A stretch of 41,083 bases of DNA from Pseudomonadota bacterium (GTDB lineage: Bacteria > Pseudomonadota > Gammaproteobacteria > Steroidobacterales > Steroidobacteraceae). The translations under genes were made by a program, and so were the position numbers. The stretch covers positions 1 through 41,083 of the forward strand of contig JAFAEQ010000034.1 of assembly GCA_023423935.1 (NCBI GenBank), in the 5' to 3' direction. Each line of letters starts with the position of its first letter. Within the stretch, counting starts at the first letter, position 1. The notes under the pieces are model-generated. The model ran no database searches, was not told the DNA's origin, and saw nothing but the letters and a program-made list of their open reading frames with translations. Of the stretch, positions 16,380 to 24,266 are shown piece by piece.

Positions 16380-18308
16380 ATGCCTGTCATTACACTTCCA
16401 GACGGTAGCCAGCGGACTTATCCAGGCACCACCACCGTCGCTCAGATCGCTGCCGATATCGGGCCGGGGCTGGCCAAAGCAGCGGTGGCCGGCAAGGTCG
16501 ACGGCAAGCTCGTCGATGCGTCGGATCCGATCGATACAGACGCGAAAGTTCAGATCATCACGCCGAAGGACCAGGAAGGTCTCGAGATCATCCGCCACTC
16601 ATTCGCGCACCTGCTCGGACATGCGCTCAAGCAGCTGTATCCGACCGCGAAGATGGTGATCGGCCCGGTGATCGACGACGGGTTCTACTACGACATCGCC
16701 TACGAGCGGCCTTTTACTCCCGCGGATCTCGAGGCGATCGAGACACGCATGCGCGAGCTGGTCCAGAAGGACTACGACGTCATCAAGCGCATGACACCGC
16801 GCGAGGAAGTCATTTCGATCTTCAAGTCGCGTGGCGAGGACTACAAGCTGCGCCTGATCGAAGACATGCCCGACGAAAAAGCGATGGGCCTGTATCACCA
16901 CGAAGAATACGTCGACATGTGCCGCGGCCCGCACGTGCCGAATACGCGCTTTCTGCGCGCGTTTAAGCTCACCAAGCTTGCGGGCGCGTACTGGCGTGGC
17001 GATTCGCGTAACGAAATGCTTCAGCGCATCTACGGCACCGCATGGACCGACGAGAAGAGCCTGAAGGCTTACCTCACGCGTCTCGAAGAAGCGGAGAAGC
17101 GCGACCATCGCAAGATCGGCAAGGAGATGGATCTGTTCCATTTCCAGGAAGAGTCGCCGGGTGCGGTGTTCTGGCATCCGAAAGGCTGGTCGCTGTTCCA
17201 GTCGCTCATTGCGTACATGCGCAAATACCAGACGGCTGCTGGCTGGCAGGAAGTCAGCGCGCCGGAAGTGGTCGATCAGCGTCTGTGGCAGCAGTCAGGT
17301 CACCTCGAGACCTTCGGCGAGAACATGTTCTTCGTGAAGCTTCCCGAAGAGCGCAAGTACTGCCTGAAGCCCATGAACTGTCCGGGCCATGTGCAGATCT
17401 TCAATCAGGGATTGAAGAGCTATCGCGATCTGCCGGTGCGCTTCTGCGAATTTGGCAAAGTTCATCGCTACGAGCCCTCGGGCGCACTGCACGGTTTGAT
17501 GCGCGTCCGCGCGTTCACGCAGGACGACGGGCACAGCTTCTGTGCGATGGACCAGCTGCTCGATGAGAGCGTGAGCATCACGAAGCTGATCCTCGGCCTG
17601 TATGCGGACTTCGGATTCGAGGACGTGCGAATCAAATTCTCCGACCGTCCGCCGAAGCGCGTCGGATCCGACGAGGTGTGGGACAAGGCTGAAGATGCAT
17701 TGAAGCAGGCGCTCAATCAGCTCGGTCTGGAGTACACCCTGAATCCAGGCGAGGGCGCCTTCTACGGTCCGAAGCTCGAATTCGTGCTGCGCGATGCCAT
17801 CGGGCGCGATTGGCAGTGCGGCACCTTGCAGGTCGACCTCAACATGCCGGGACGGCTCGGGGCCACCTATATCGGTGAGGATGGCCAGAAGCACACCCCG
17901 GTCATGCTCCACCGCGCGCTTTTCGGATCGCTCGAGCGATTTACCGGCATTTTGATCGAGCACTTCGCTGGGAAACTGCCTACTTGGCTGGCTCCGGTGC
18001 AAGCGGTGATCATGAACATCACCGATCATCAGGCCGAGTACGTGAGCAAAGTCACTGAAACCCTGAAAAATCAGGGGCTTCGCGTGAGCGCAGACTTGCG
18101 TAATGAAAAGGTGGGCTTTAAGATCCGCGAGCACACGCTGCAACGCGTGCCTTACCTATTGGTAGCAGGCGATCGCGAGGCAGGTTCTAATTCTCTGGCC
18201 GTGCGCACCCGTAGCGGTAAAGATCTCGGAGCGATGTCCGTCGACGTCATCGCTGAGAAGCTTGCCGCAGAAATTACGAGCCGCGGTCGGACCAGTTTGG
18301 AGGTATGA
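16380..18308 (+). CDS. thrS: threonyl-tRNA synthetase
   Basis: The 642-residue enzyme charges tRNA-Thr and equals E. coli ThrRS in length. Domains: TGS (1-61), the second editing domain (about 62-220) with HSFAHLLGHALKQLYP and a YVDMCRGPHVP motif (HxxxH/CxxxH editing site), the class II catalytic core with the zinc-binding CPGH motif (MNCPGHVQIF) and motif 2 RYEPSGALHGLMRVR, and the anticodon-binding domain (about 535-642). It opens the thrS-infC-rpmI-rplT-pheS-pheT-ihfA-merR gene string. No Shine-Dalgarno sequence precedes the ATG, and an intrinsic terminator ends 26 bp upstream. The infC ribosome-binding site lies in its last codons. Confidence 0.98.
   Translation: MPVITLPDGSQRTYPGTTTVAQIAADIGPGLAKAAVAGKVDGKLVDASDPIDTDAKVQIITPKDQEGLEIIRHSFAHLLGHALKQLYPTAKMVIGPVIDDGFYYDIAYERPFTPADLEAIETRMRELVQKDYDVIKRMTPREEVISIFKSRGEDYKLRLIEDMPDEKAMGLYHHEEYVDMCRGPHVPNTRFLRAFKLTKLAGAYWRGDSRNEMLQRIYGTAWTDEKSLKAYLTRLEEAEKRDHRKIGKEMDLFHFQEESPGAVFWHPKGWSLFQSLIAYMRKYQTAAGWQEVSAPEVVDQRLWQQSGHLETFGENMFFVKLPEERKYCLKPMNCPGHVQIFNQGLKSYRDLPVRFCEFGKVHRYEPSGALHGLMRVRAFTQDDGHSFCAMDQLLDESVSITKLILGLYADFGFEDVRIKFSDRPPKRVGSDEVWDKAEDALKQALNQLGLEYTLNPGEGAFYGPKLEFVLRDAIGRDWQCGTLQVDLNMPGRLGATYIGEDGQKHTPVMLHRALFGSLERFTGILIEHFAGKLPTWLAPVQAVIMNITDHQAEYVSKVTETLKNQGLRVSADLRNEKVGFKIREHTLQRVPYLLVAGDREAGSNSLAVRTRSGKDLGAMSVDVIAEKLAAEITSRGRTSLEV
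18299..18304 (+). promoter_or_regulatory. ribosome-binding site that fixes the infC ATC start
   Basis: GGAGGT lies inside the last thrS codons, 7 nt before ATC at 18312. The only other in-frame non-standard start, ATT at 18324, would be 19 nt away, and there is no in-frame ATG or GTG between the thrS stop and the conserved N terminus. Confidence 0.8.
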
Positions 18309-18311
18309 CGC

Positions 18312-18836
18312 ATCGCTGCCCCTATTGCTAAGCGCGTTCGGCGCAATGAAGAGATCACCGCACCCCGACTTCGCATCATCGATGCGGAAGGTCAGCAGGT
18401 CGGCGTAGTCACGCGGTTCGAGGCCTTGCAAATGGCCCAGGCTGCGGAGCTCGATCTCGTCGAAGTCTCGCCAACCGCTGATCCGCCTGTGTGCCGGATC
18501 ATGGATTTCGGAAAGTTCTTGTTCGAACAGAACAAGAAGGCGCATGCGGCAAAGCGCAAGCAGAAGCAGATTCAGATCAAGGAAGTGAAGTTTCGCCCAG
18601 GGACGGAAGAGGGCGACTATCAGGTGAAGATGCGTAACCTGATCCGCTTTCTGGAGGAAGGAGACAAGGCCAAGGTCACGCTGCGGTTTCGTGGTCGTGA
18701 AATGGCCCATCAGGAAGTCGGTCGCGAACTTCTGAGTCGGGTACAGGCGGATCTCGCGCCCTATGCGCAGGTCGAACAGCACCCGATGATGGAAGGGCGG
18801 CAGATGGTCATGATGTTCGGACCGAAAAAGAAGTAA
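18312..18836 (+). CDS. infC: translation initiation factor IF-3, ATC start
   Basis: The 174-residue factor binds the 30S subunit, blocks premature 50S joining and rejects wrong start codons. The N domain starts at AKRVRRNEEITAPRLRIID and the C domain carries FRPGTEEGDYQVK, RNLIRFLEEGDKAKVTLRFRG-type sequence and the final EGRQMVMMFGPKKK. An ATG exists only at 18426, which would remove the first third of the N domain. The thrS TGA stop is four bases before ATC 18312 in the same frame, and GGAGGT is at ideal spacing, so ATC is the start. E. coli infC starts with ATT and represses itself because IF-3 discriminates against such codons; the same autogenous control is expected here. Confidence 0.94.
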   Translation: MAAPIAKRVRRNEEITAPRLRIIDAEGQQVGVVTRFEALQMAQAAELDLVEVSPTADPPVCRIMDFGKFLFEQNKKAHAAKRKQKQIQIKEVKFRPGTEEGDYQVKMRNLIRFLEEGDKAKVTLRFRGREMAHQEVGRELLSRVQADLAPYAQVEQHPMMEGRQMVMMFGPKKK

Positions 18837-18900
18837 GGACGTCCGGTAGCGTCATTCGACGTTTCCGGCAGCTTCAAGGTTCGAAAACAAAAAAGTGCTC

Positions 18901-18927
18901 AACGGGTAATCGCAGCGATTACTCGTT
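18901..18927 (+). promoter_or_regulatory. stem-loop between infC and rpmI, candidate L20 operator
   Basis: AACGGGTAATCG (18901-18912), loop CAG, CGATTACTCGTT (18916-18927) form a 12-bp stem with one G-U pair. It is not followed by a T-run. In E. coli the ribosomal protein L20 represses rpmI-rplT translation by binding RNA structures in this same interval, so a role as L20 target is a reasonable inference. Confidence 0.5.
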
Positions 18928-19000
18928 GTCCCGCCTCACGAGGCGCAGGTCGCACACCGCGACAGGCGTACTTCAAAGGCTAAACAAGTGGAGTTCTTAC

Positions 19001-19198
19001 ATGCCCAAGTTGAAAACCAACCGGGCGGCGGCGAAGCGTTTTCGTCAGACCGCCAAGGGATTCAAGCGATCCCAGTCTCATCGTCGTCACATCCTGACCA
19101 GCAAGACCAGCAAGCGTAAGCGTCAGCTGCGCGCACCGAGCATGGTGTCCAAGCAGGATCTGGTGCGGCTCGATTCGTTGCTGCCGCACGCGAAGTGA
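19001..19198 (+). CDS. rpmI: 50S ribosomal protein L35
   Basis: The 65-residue, very basic protein begins PKLKTNRAAAKRFRQTAKG and contains SHRRHILTSKTSKRKRQLR, the L35 signature. The start ATG at 19001 is preceded by GTGGAG; the frame is open further upstream but without L35 similarity. It lies between infC and rplT as in other bacteria, 11 bp before rplT, and shares L20 control in E. coli. Confidence 0.98.
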   Translation: MPKLKTNRAAAKRFRQTAKGFKRSQSHRRHILTSKTSKRKRQLRAPSMVSKQDLVRLDSLLPHAK

Positions 19199-19209
19199 GG
19201 AGATAAGAC

Positions 19210-19575
19210 ATGGCACGCGTCAAGAGAGGCGTCATTGCGGGCGCCCGTCACAAGAAAATTCTCAAGAAGGCGAAGGGTTACTACAACGCCCGTCGCAAAG
19301 TTTTCCGCGCTGCGAAGCAGGCCGTCATCAAGGCGGGCCAGTACGCATACCGCGATCGCAAGACCAACAAGCGCAACATGCGTTCGCTGTGGATCGTGCG
19401 TATCAATGCGGAAGCGCGCGTTCACGGTCTGTCGTACAGCAAGCTCATTGCAGGCCTGACCAAGGCGGGACTTGCGATCGATCGCAAGGTGCTCGCCGAT
19501 ATCGCGATGAACGATCCAGCGGCGTTTGCCGTGCTTGCTCAGCGCGCTCGCGACGCGCTGCCCAAGGCAGCCTGA
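19210..19575 (+). CDS. rplT: 50S ribosomal protein L20
   Basis: The 121-residue protein matches L20 in full: MARVKRGVIAGARHKKILKKA at the N terminus (long basic arm needed for early 50S assembly) and IAMNDPAAFAVLAQRARDAL at the C terminus, the globular part that also binds its own mRNA in E. coli. A good GAGGAGAT ribosome-binding site overlaps the end of rpmI. Strong hairpin structure follows at 19617-19646. Confidence 0.98.
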   Translation: MARVKRGVIAGARHKKILKKAKGYYNARRKVFRAAKQAVIKAGQYAYRDRKTNKRNMRSLWIVRINAEARVHGLSYSKLIAGLTKAGLAIDRKVLADIAMNDPAAFAVLAQRARDALPKAA

Positions 19576-19616
19576 AGACGAGCCGCGGCTTCGGCCTTCG
19601 GGCTTAAAGCCCAGCG

Positions 19617-19646
19617 AAACAGGCGCTGCGCATGCAGCGCCTGTTT
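19617..19646 (+). terminator. strong 13-bp hairpin between rplT and pheS
   Basis: AAACAGGCGCTGC (19617-19629), loop GCAT, GCAGCGCCTGTTT (19634-19646) pair perfectly. The T-tract is only the stem-end TTT followed by GCTTCT. It may partly terminate the ribosomal-protein transcript or attenuate pheST. A smaller hairpin GGGCT-TAA-AGCCC lies just before it. Confidence 0.65.
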
Positions 19647-19744
19647 GCTTCTGGGTCCGGCGTCCGTCGGACCTCTTCTGGAAAAAACTCCGGTGAGCCG
19701 GAAAGCCACATAAGAGCTGACAGAAGCGCTGTCGCGATGTCAGC

Positions 19745-20782
19745 ATGACGCGCATGACTGACACGACATCCGATCTCCAGACGCTCGTCCAGACTGCACT
19801 GACTGAAATCGGCTCGTGCGGGTCCATCGAGGACCTCGAGTCGGTGCGGGTCCGTTTGCTCGGCAAGAAGGGCGAGATCACCGAGCAGCTCAAGGCGCTG
19901 GGTGCGATGCCGCCCGAAGTGCGCAAAGCTGCGGGTGCGAAGATCAACGAGGCGAAGGCTCAGCTGACGGCCGCCCTCGAAGCGCGCCGTGAAGCCCTGG
20001 AGGCGGACAAGCTCTCGCAGCAGCTCGCCAGCGAGCGGATCGATGTGACCTTGCCCGGCCGCGGTCAGGGTAAAGGCGGTCTGCATCCCGTCACGCGCGT
20101 ACGTCGCAGGATCGAGCAGATCTTCCGCCACGCCGGCTTCACCATCGAAGACGGGCCCGAGATCGAGGACGAGTGGCACAACTTCGAAGCCCTCAACATT
20201 CCCGCGAATCATCCGGCGCGTGCGATGCACGACACGTTCTATTTTCCGGATGGACGCTTGTTGCGAACTCACACTTCGCCCGTGCAGGTGCGCGCCATGC
20301 GGGGTCGCAACCCGCCGTTTCGAGTGATCGCGCCTGGCCGCGTATACCGCAACGATTCGGATATGACGCACACACCCATGTTCCATCAGGTTGAAGGCCT
20401 GGTTGTGGACGAGGGCATCACGTTCGCCAATCTGAAAGCCGTGTTGCATGGCTTCATGCAGGCGCTGTTCGAGAAGGATGTGAAGATGCGTCTGCGTCCG
20501 TCCTACTTCCCTTTCACGGAGCCTTCGGCTGAAGTCGATATCTCCTGCGTTGCGTGCGGCGGTAGTGGCTGTCGCGTCTGCAAGCAGACCGGCTGGGTGG
20601 AAGTGGCCGGCTGCGGTGTCGTGCATCCGAATGTGCTGCGTGCGGTGAATGTCGATCCGGAACGCTACACGGGTTACGCGTTCGGCATGGGCATCGATCG
20701 ACTGACGATGCTGCGCTACAACGTCAACGATATTCGTCTGTATTTCGAAAACGATCTGCGCTTCCTGAAGCAGTTCGCTTGA
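19745..20782 (+). CDS. pheS: phenylalanyl-tRNA synthetase alpha subunit
   Basis: The 345-residue subunit (342 if the ATG at 19754 is used) has the N-terminal coiled coil, HPVTRVRRRIEQIF, motif 2 with VYRNDSDMTHTPMFHQVEG, FTEPSAEVDISC and the motif 3 region GYAFGMGIDRLTMLRY. It forms the alpha2beta2 enzyme with PheT and carries the aminoacylation site. A Cys-rich segment CVACGGSGCRVCKQTGW (about 257-273) is present, as in several proteobacterial PheS proteins. The usual E. coli pheM leader peptide was not found upstream. PheT begins 13 bp after the stop. Confidence 0.97.
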   Translation: MTRMTDTTSDLQTLVQTALTEIGSCGSIEDLESVRVRLLGKKGEITEQLKALGAMPPEVRKAAGAKINEAKAQLTAALEARREALEADKLSQQLASERIDVTLPGRGQGKGGLHPVTRVRRRIEQIFRHAGFTIEDGPEIEDEWHNFEALNIPANHPARAMHDTFYFPDGRLLRTHTSPVQVRAMRGRNPPFRVIAPGRVYRNDSDMTHTPMFHQVEGLVVDEGITFANLKAVLHGFMQALFEKDVKMRLRPSYFPFTEPSAEVDISCVACGGSGCRVCKQTGWVEVAGCGVVHPNVLRAVNVDPERYTGYAFGMGIDRLTMLRYNVNDIRLYFENDLRFLKQFA

Positions 20783-20795
20783 GGCGCGTGCACAC

Positions 20796-23168
20796 ATGAA
20801 AATCAGTCTGCAATGGTTGGGTGATTGGGTAGACACCGGCGATGACGTGCCGGCGCTGTCCCATGCTCTGACAATGGCCGGGCTCGAGATCGAAGGTGTT
20901 CATCGCGCCGGTCCCGATCTCAAGGGCGTCGTTGTCGGTGAGGTGCTGTCGGTCCAGAAGCATCCCGATGCGGAGAAGCTCAACGTGTGCCGCGTCTCGA
21001 ACGGTCATGAGGAGCTGCAAATCGTCTGCGGCGCACCGAACGTGCGCGCCGGTATGAAGGCGCCGCTCGCGTTGATCGGTGCGAAGCTTCCTGGCGGCAT
21101 CGAGATCAAGAAGGCCAAGCTTCGCGGTGTCGAGTCCAGCGGCATGCTGTGTTCCGCGCGCGAGCTGACGCTCAGCGAGGAAAGCTCGGGGCTGATGGAT
21201 CTGCCGGCCGAACTGCGGACGGGCGAAGACATCACCCGCGCACTCGGGCTGGACGACACGATTCTCGAAATCAATCTGACGCCCAATCGTGGCGATTGCA
21301 TGAGCGTTGCGGGCGTAGCGCGCGAAGTCGGCGCAGTGCGCCGCATTCCGCTGCATCCACCTGAGATCAAGTCGGTCGATGCCACTATCGATGACCGCTT
21401 CCCAGTGCGTATCGAAGCGGGCCAGGCATGCCCGAGGTTCGCAGGCCGAGTGATTCGCGGTGTGCAGCCGGGTGCGAAGTCGCCGGGCTGGATGCAGGAG
21501 CGGCTGCGTCGCGCGGGCGTGCGTCCGATCAGTGCCGCCGTGGACGTCACGAATTACGTGATGCTCGAGCTCGGTCAGCCGATGCATGCGTACGATCTGA
21601 CGAAGCTGAATGGCGCGGTTGTCGTGCGCTTCGCAGCTGAAGGCGAGAAGCTCACCTTGCTCGACGGCCGCACGATCGATTTGACCTCCGACATCACGGT
21701 CATCGCCGACGAACGCTCGGTGCTCGGCATGGCCGGCGTCATGGGCGGTGAGGACTCCGGCATCAACGACGCCACGACGGACGTATTCCTCGAAGTGGCG
21801 TACTTCGATCCCCAGTCGGTGGCTGGCCGCGGTCGCCGGTATGGATTGATCACGGACGCGTCCCAGCGTTTCGAGCGCGGCGTCGATCCGCAGCTTCAGG
21901 AACTCGCCATCGAGCGTGCCACGCAACTTCTGCTCGAATGTGCCGGCGGTAAGGCGGGGCCCACGGTCCTCACGACCGGCTCTGAGCCGCCGCTGCGCAA
22001 GCCGGTGACCTTGCGCCACGGTCGCGTTCAGCACGTGCTCGGCACCCAGGTGAGCGAAGAGCTCGTTGCGCAGTATCTGAAACTGCTCGACATGAAAGCC
22101 GAGTCGAGCGGCAGCGGAGCCTGGAAGGTGACGCCGCCCTCGTGGCGTTTCGACATCCATATCGAAGAAGACTTGATCGAAGAGGTCGCGCGCCTGCACG
22201 GCTTCGACAACATTCCCGAAACCGACGCGACCACATCGCAGGACATCCGTCCCTGGACGGAAACACGCGTACGCAACGAGCGCGCAGCAGATCTGCTGAT
22301 CGATCGCGGCTACTTCGAGGCGATCACGTATTCGTTCACGGATGCGAAATGGCAGGCGGAGCTGTTTGCCGATTCGCCCGTTGCGCTGGCGAATCCGATT
22401 TCTGCGGAGCTCGGCGTTATGAGGCTCTCGCTATGGCCCGGCCTGCTGCACGTCGTCCGGGAGAATCAGCGTCGGCAGCAATCGCGCGTACGCCTGTTCG
22501 AGATCGGCCGACGTTTCGCGGCAGTGACCGGCGCGGAAACCGAAGTGATCGCGGGTGTCGCGTGTGGAACTGCGTTCGATGAGCAGTGGGGCAGCGAGTC
22601 GCGCAAGGTGGACTTCTACGATGTGAAGGCCGATGTGGAAGCGTTGCTTGGCTTGTCTGGCGGCGATTTCGAGTTCAAGGCCGAGTCACATCCGGCGCTG
22701 CATCCGGGGCAATCCGCGCGCATCTGGCGCGATGGTCAACCGATCGGATGGTTGGGGGCCGTGCATCCGCAGCGTCTGAAGTCCATGGATTTGACATATC
22801 CGGTGATCGTGTTCGAGCTGGAGACTGCAGGTGCGCTTGCGGCTGAAGTGCCCGTGTTCCGTGAGATTTCCAGATACCCAGCCATTCGTCGCGATGTTGC
22901 TCCGATCTTCGATGAAGGCGTGGAGCTGGAAAGCATCGAAGCTGCGGTTCGAGCGAGTGCGGGTCCGTTGCTCACGGAGCTAACAGTGCTGTCCGTGTAT
23001 CGCGGTGAGCAGATCGAGAAAGGCAAGAAAAGCATAGCCTTAGGTTTGCATTTACAGGATACTTCCCGGACCCTGACGGACCAAGACGCGGATCGGATCG
23101 TGACTCAGGTGGAGGACCATCTGGTTCGCCAGCTGAATGCCGCGATACGAGACCCCGGCAAGAGATAA
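20796..23168 (+). CDS. pheT: phenylalanyl-tRNA synthetase beta subunit
   Basis: The 790-residue subunit has the full domain series: tRNA-binding OB fold (about 39-150, with HPDAEKLNVCRVS and VCGAPNVRAGMKAP), B3/B4 editing domain (AAVDVTNYVMLELGQPMHAYD), B5 (about 400-475), the catalytic-like core and the C-terminal FDX-ACB anticodon-binding domain (ISRYPAIRRDVAPIFDEGVE onward). Editing of tyrosyl-tRNA-Phe is its known extra role. Length matches E. coli PheT (795). IhfA follows after 9 bp. Confidence 0.98.
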   Translation: MKISLQWLGDWVDTGDDVPALSHALTMAGLEIEGVHRAGPDLKGVVVGEVLSVQKHPDAEKLNVCRVSNGHEELQIVCGAPNVRAGMKAPLALIGAKLPGGIEIKKAKLRGVESSGMLCSARELTLSEESSGLMDLPAELRTGEDITRALGLDDTILEINLTPNRGDCMSVAGVAREVGAVRRIPLHPPEIKSVDATIDDRFPVRIEAGQACPRFAGRVIRGVQPGAKSPGWMQERLRRAGVRPISAAVDVTNYVMLELGQPMHAYDLTKLNGAVVVRFAAEGEKLTLLDGRTIDLTSDITVIADERSVLGMAGVMGGEDSGINDATTDVFLEVAYFDPQSVAGRGRRYGLITDASQRFERGVDPQLQELAIERATQLLLECAGGKAGPTVLTTGSEPPLRKPVTLRHGRVQHVLGTQVSEELVAQYLKLLDMKAESSGSGAWKVTPPSWRFDIHIEEDLIEEVARLHGFDNIPETDATTSQDIRPWTETRVRNERAADLLIDRGYFEAITYSFTDAKWQAELFADSPVALANPISAELGVMRLSLWPGLLHVVRENQRRQQSRVRLFEIGRRFAAVTGAETEVIAGVACGTAFDEQWGSESRKVDFYDVKADVEALLGLSGGDFEFKAESHPALHPGQSARIWRDGQPIGWLGAVHPQRLKSMDLTYPVIVFELETAGALAAEVPVFREISRYPAIRRDVAPIFDEGVELESIEAAVRASAGPLLTELTVLSVYRGEQIEKGKKSIALGLHLQDTSRTLTDQDADRIVTQVEDHLVRQLNAAIRDPGKR

Positions 23169-23177
23169 GAAGTCATC

Positions 23178-23477
23178 ATGGCACTCACGAAGGCTGAGAT
23201 CGCAGAAGCACTGTTCGACCAATTGGGACTCAACAAGCGTGAGGCACGTGAGCTCGTGGATTTGTTCTTCGAGGAGCTGCGTGCGTCTTTATCCAACGGC
23301 GAACAGGTGAAGCTGTCGGGCTTCGGTAACTTCGACCTGCGTGACAAGAATCAGCGCCCCGGTCGCAATCCCAAGACAGGCGAAGAGATTCCCATCAGCG
23401 CCCGTCGTGTGGTGACATTCCGGCCCGGACAAAAACTGAAAGCGCGAGTCGAGGCCTATGCTGGAAGCAGGCAATAA
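23178..23477 (+). CDS. ihfA: integration host factor alpha subunit
   Basis: The 99-residue HU-family protein shows MALTKAEIAEALFDQLGLNKR, VKLSGFGNFDLRDKNQRPGRNP and KTGEEIPISARRVVTFRPG, with the arm proline that bends DNA. Position after pheT identifies it as the alpha rather than the beta subunit. Its last 20 bp overlap the next gene, which suggests coupled translation. Confidence 0.98.
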   Translation: MALTKAEIAEALFDQLGLNKREARELVDLFFEELRASLSNGEQVKLSGFGNFDLRDKNQRPGRNPKTGEEIPISARRVVTFRPGQKLKARVEAYAGSRQ

Positions 23478-23814
23478 CAGCGAACTCCCTGCGATCCCTG
23501 GCAAACGCTACTTCACGATCGGTGAAGTGAGCGAGCTGTGCGGCGTGAAGCCGCACGTGCTGCGCTACTGGGAGCAGGAGTTTCCGCAGCTCAAACCGGT
23601 CAAGCGCCGTGGCAATCGTCGCTATTACCAGCGCCAGGACGTGCTGGTGATTCGTCAGATCCGCAGCTTGCTGTATGAACAGGGTTTCACGATCGGCGGA
23701 GCACGCAATCGTCTTCAGGGCGATGAGGCGCGCGATGACGTGTCGCAGGCGCAGCAGATCGTTCGTCAGATCCGCTCAGAGCTCGAAGAAATCTTACGGA
23801 TCCTGAGGCGCTGA
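23458..23814 (+). CDS. MerR-family regulator linked to ihfA
   Basis: The 118-residue protein has a winged MerR DNA-binding domain (YFTIGEVSELCGVKPHVLRYWEQEFPQLKP-type sequence, followed by RGNRRYYQRQDVLVIRQIRSLL) and a short dimer coiled coil, with no effector domain or metal-binding cysteines. Genes of this type follow ihfA in many gammaproteobacteria, and their function is poorly known. It overlaps ihfA by 20 bp and closes the operon. Confidence 0.93.
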   Translation: MLEAGNNSELPAIPGKRYFTIGEVSELCGVKPHVLRYWEQEFPQLKPVKRRGNRRYYQRQDVLVIRQIRSLLYEQGFTIGGARNRLQGDEARDDVSQAQQIVRQIRSELEEILRILRR

Positions 23815-23822
23815 AAACCGTC

Positions 23823-23850
23823 CGCCTGACTTGCGCTCGCAAGCCAGGCG
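23823..23850 (+). terminator. hairpin at the end of the thrS-merR operon
   Basis: CGCCTGACTTGC (23823-23834), loop GCTC, GCAAGCCAGGCG (23839-23850) form a 12-bp stem with a single A-C mismatch, 8 bp after the merR-like stop. There is no T-run, so Rho or processing may be needed. Confidence 0.55.
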
Positions 23851-23946
23851 CGGAAATCCCTCACGAATCATTCTTTCGCCCATCACCTGGACCTGTGCGA
23901 TGGCGATCATGGCAACACAGGTCTACAGCGCAGCTCACTCTTCGAG

Positions 23947-23988
23947 TATGATGCGCGCCGCTTTTCCGAATCCTGTTCTTCAGGATTC
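23947..23988 (+). promoter_or_regulatory. promoter and leader hairpin of tRNA-Pro
   Basis: TATGAT (23947-23952) is a good -10 with a GC-rich discriminator GCGCGCCG; the -35 (near 23923-23928) is poor. GAATCCTG-TTCTT-CAGGATTC (23968-23988) is a perfect 8-bp stem in the 5' leader, 7 nt before the mature tRNA. Confidence 0.55.
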
Positions 23989-23995
23989 ACCCGGT

Positions 23996-24072
<77 letters not shown>

Positions 24073-24266
24073 ATCTTCCTTACTTCCAGTCGTGACTTTC
24101 GTCCGCGGTGCCGCAGAGGCGGGCGATCAGATACAGTACGCGACTGCGTGACGGGGCGATGTCCGGATCCACCGGACTTCAGGCACACGGAAGTCGCAGC
24201 AATCGGGTCGGCTTTCGCGAGTCACATTGCGTGGCAACTTCGTTCGGCATCAAAGCGGCTTCTTTC

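Noticed and set aside
19576..19744. pheM-type Phe-rich leader peptide for pheST attenuation
   Set aside because: TTC/TTT codons in the gap are in different frames and no short frame with several Phe codons was found.
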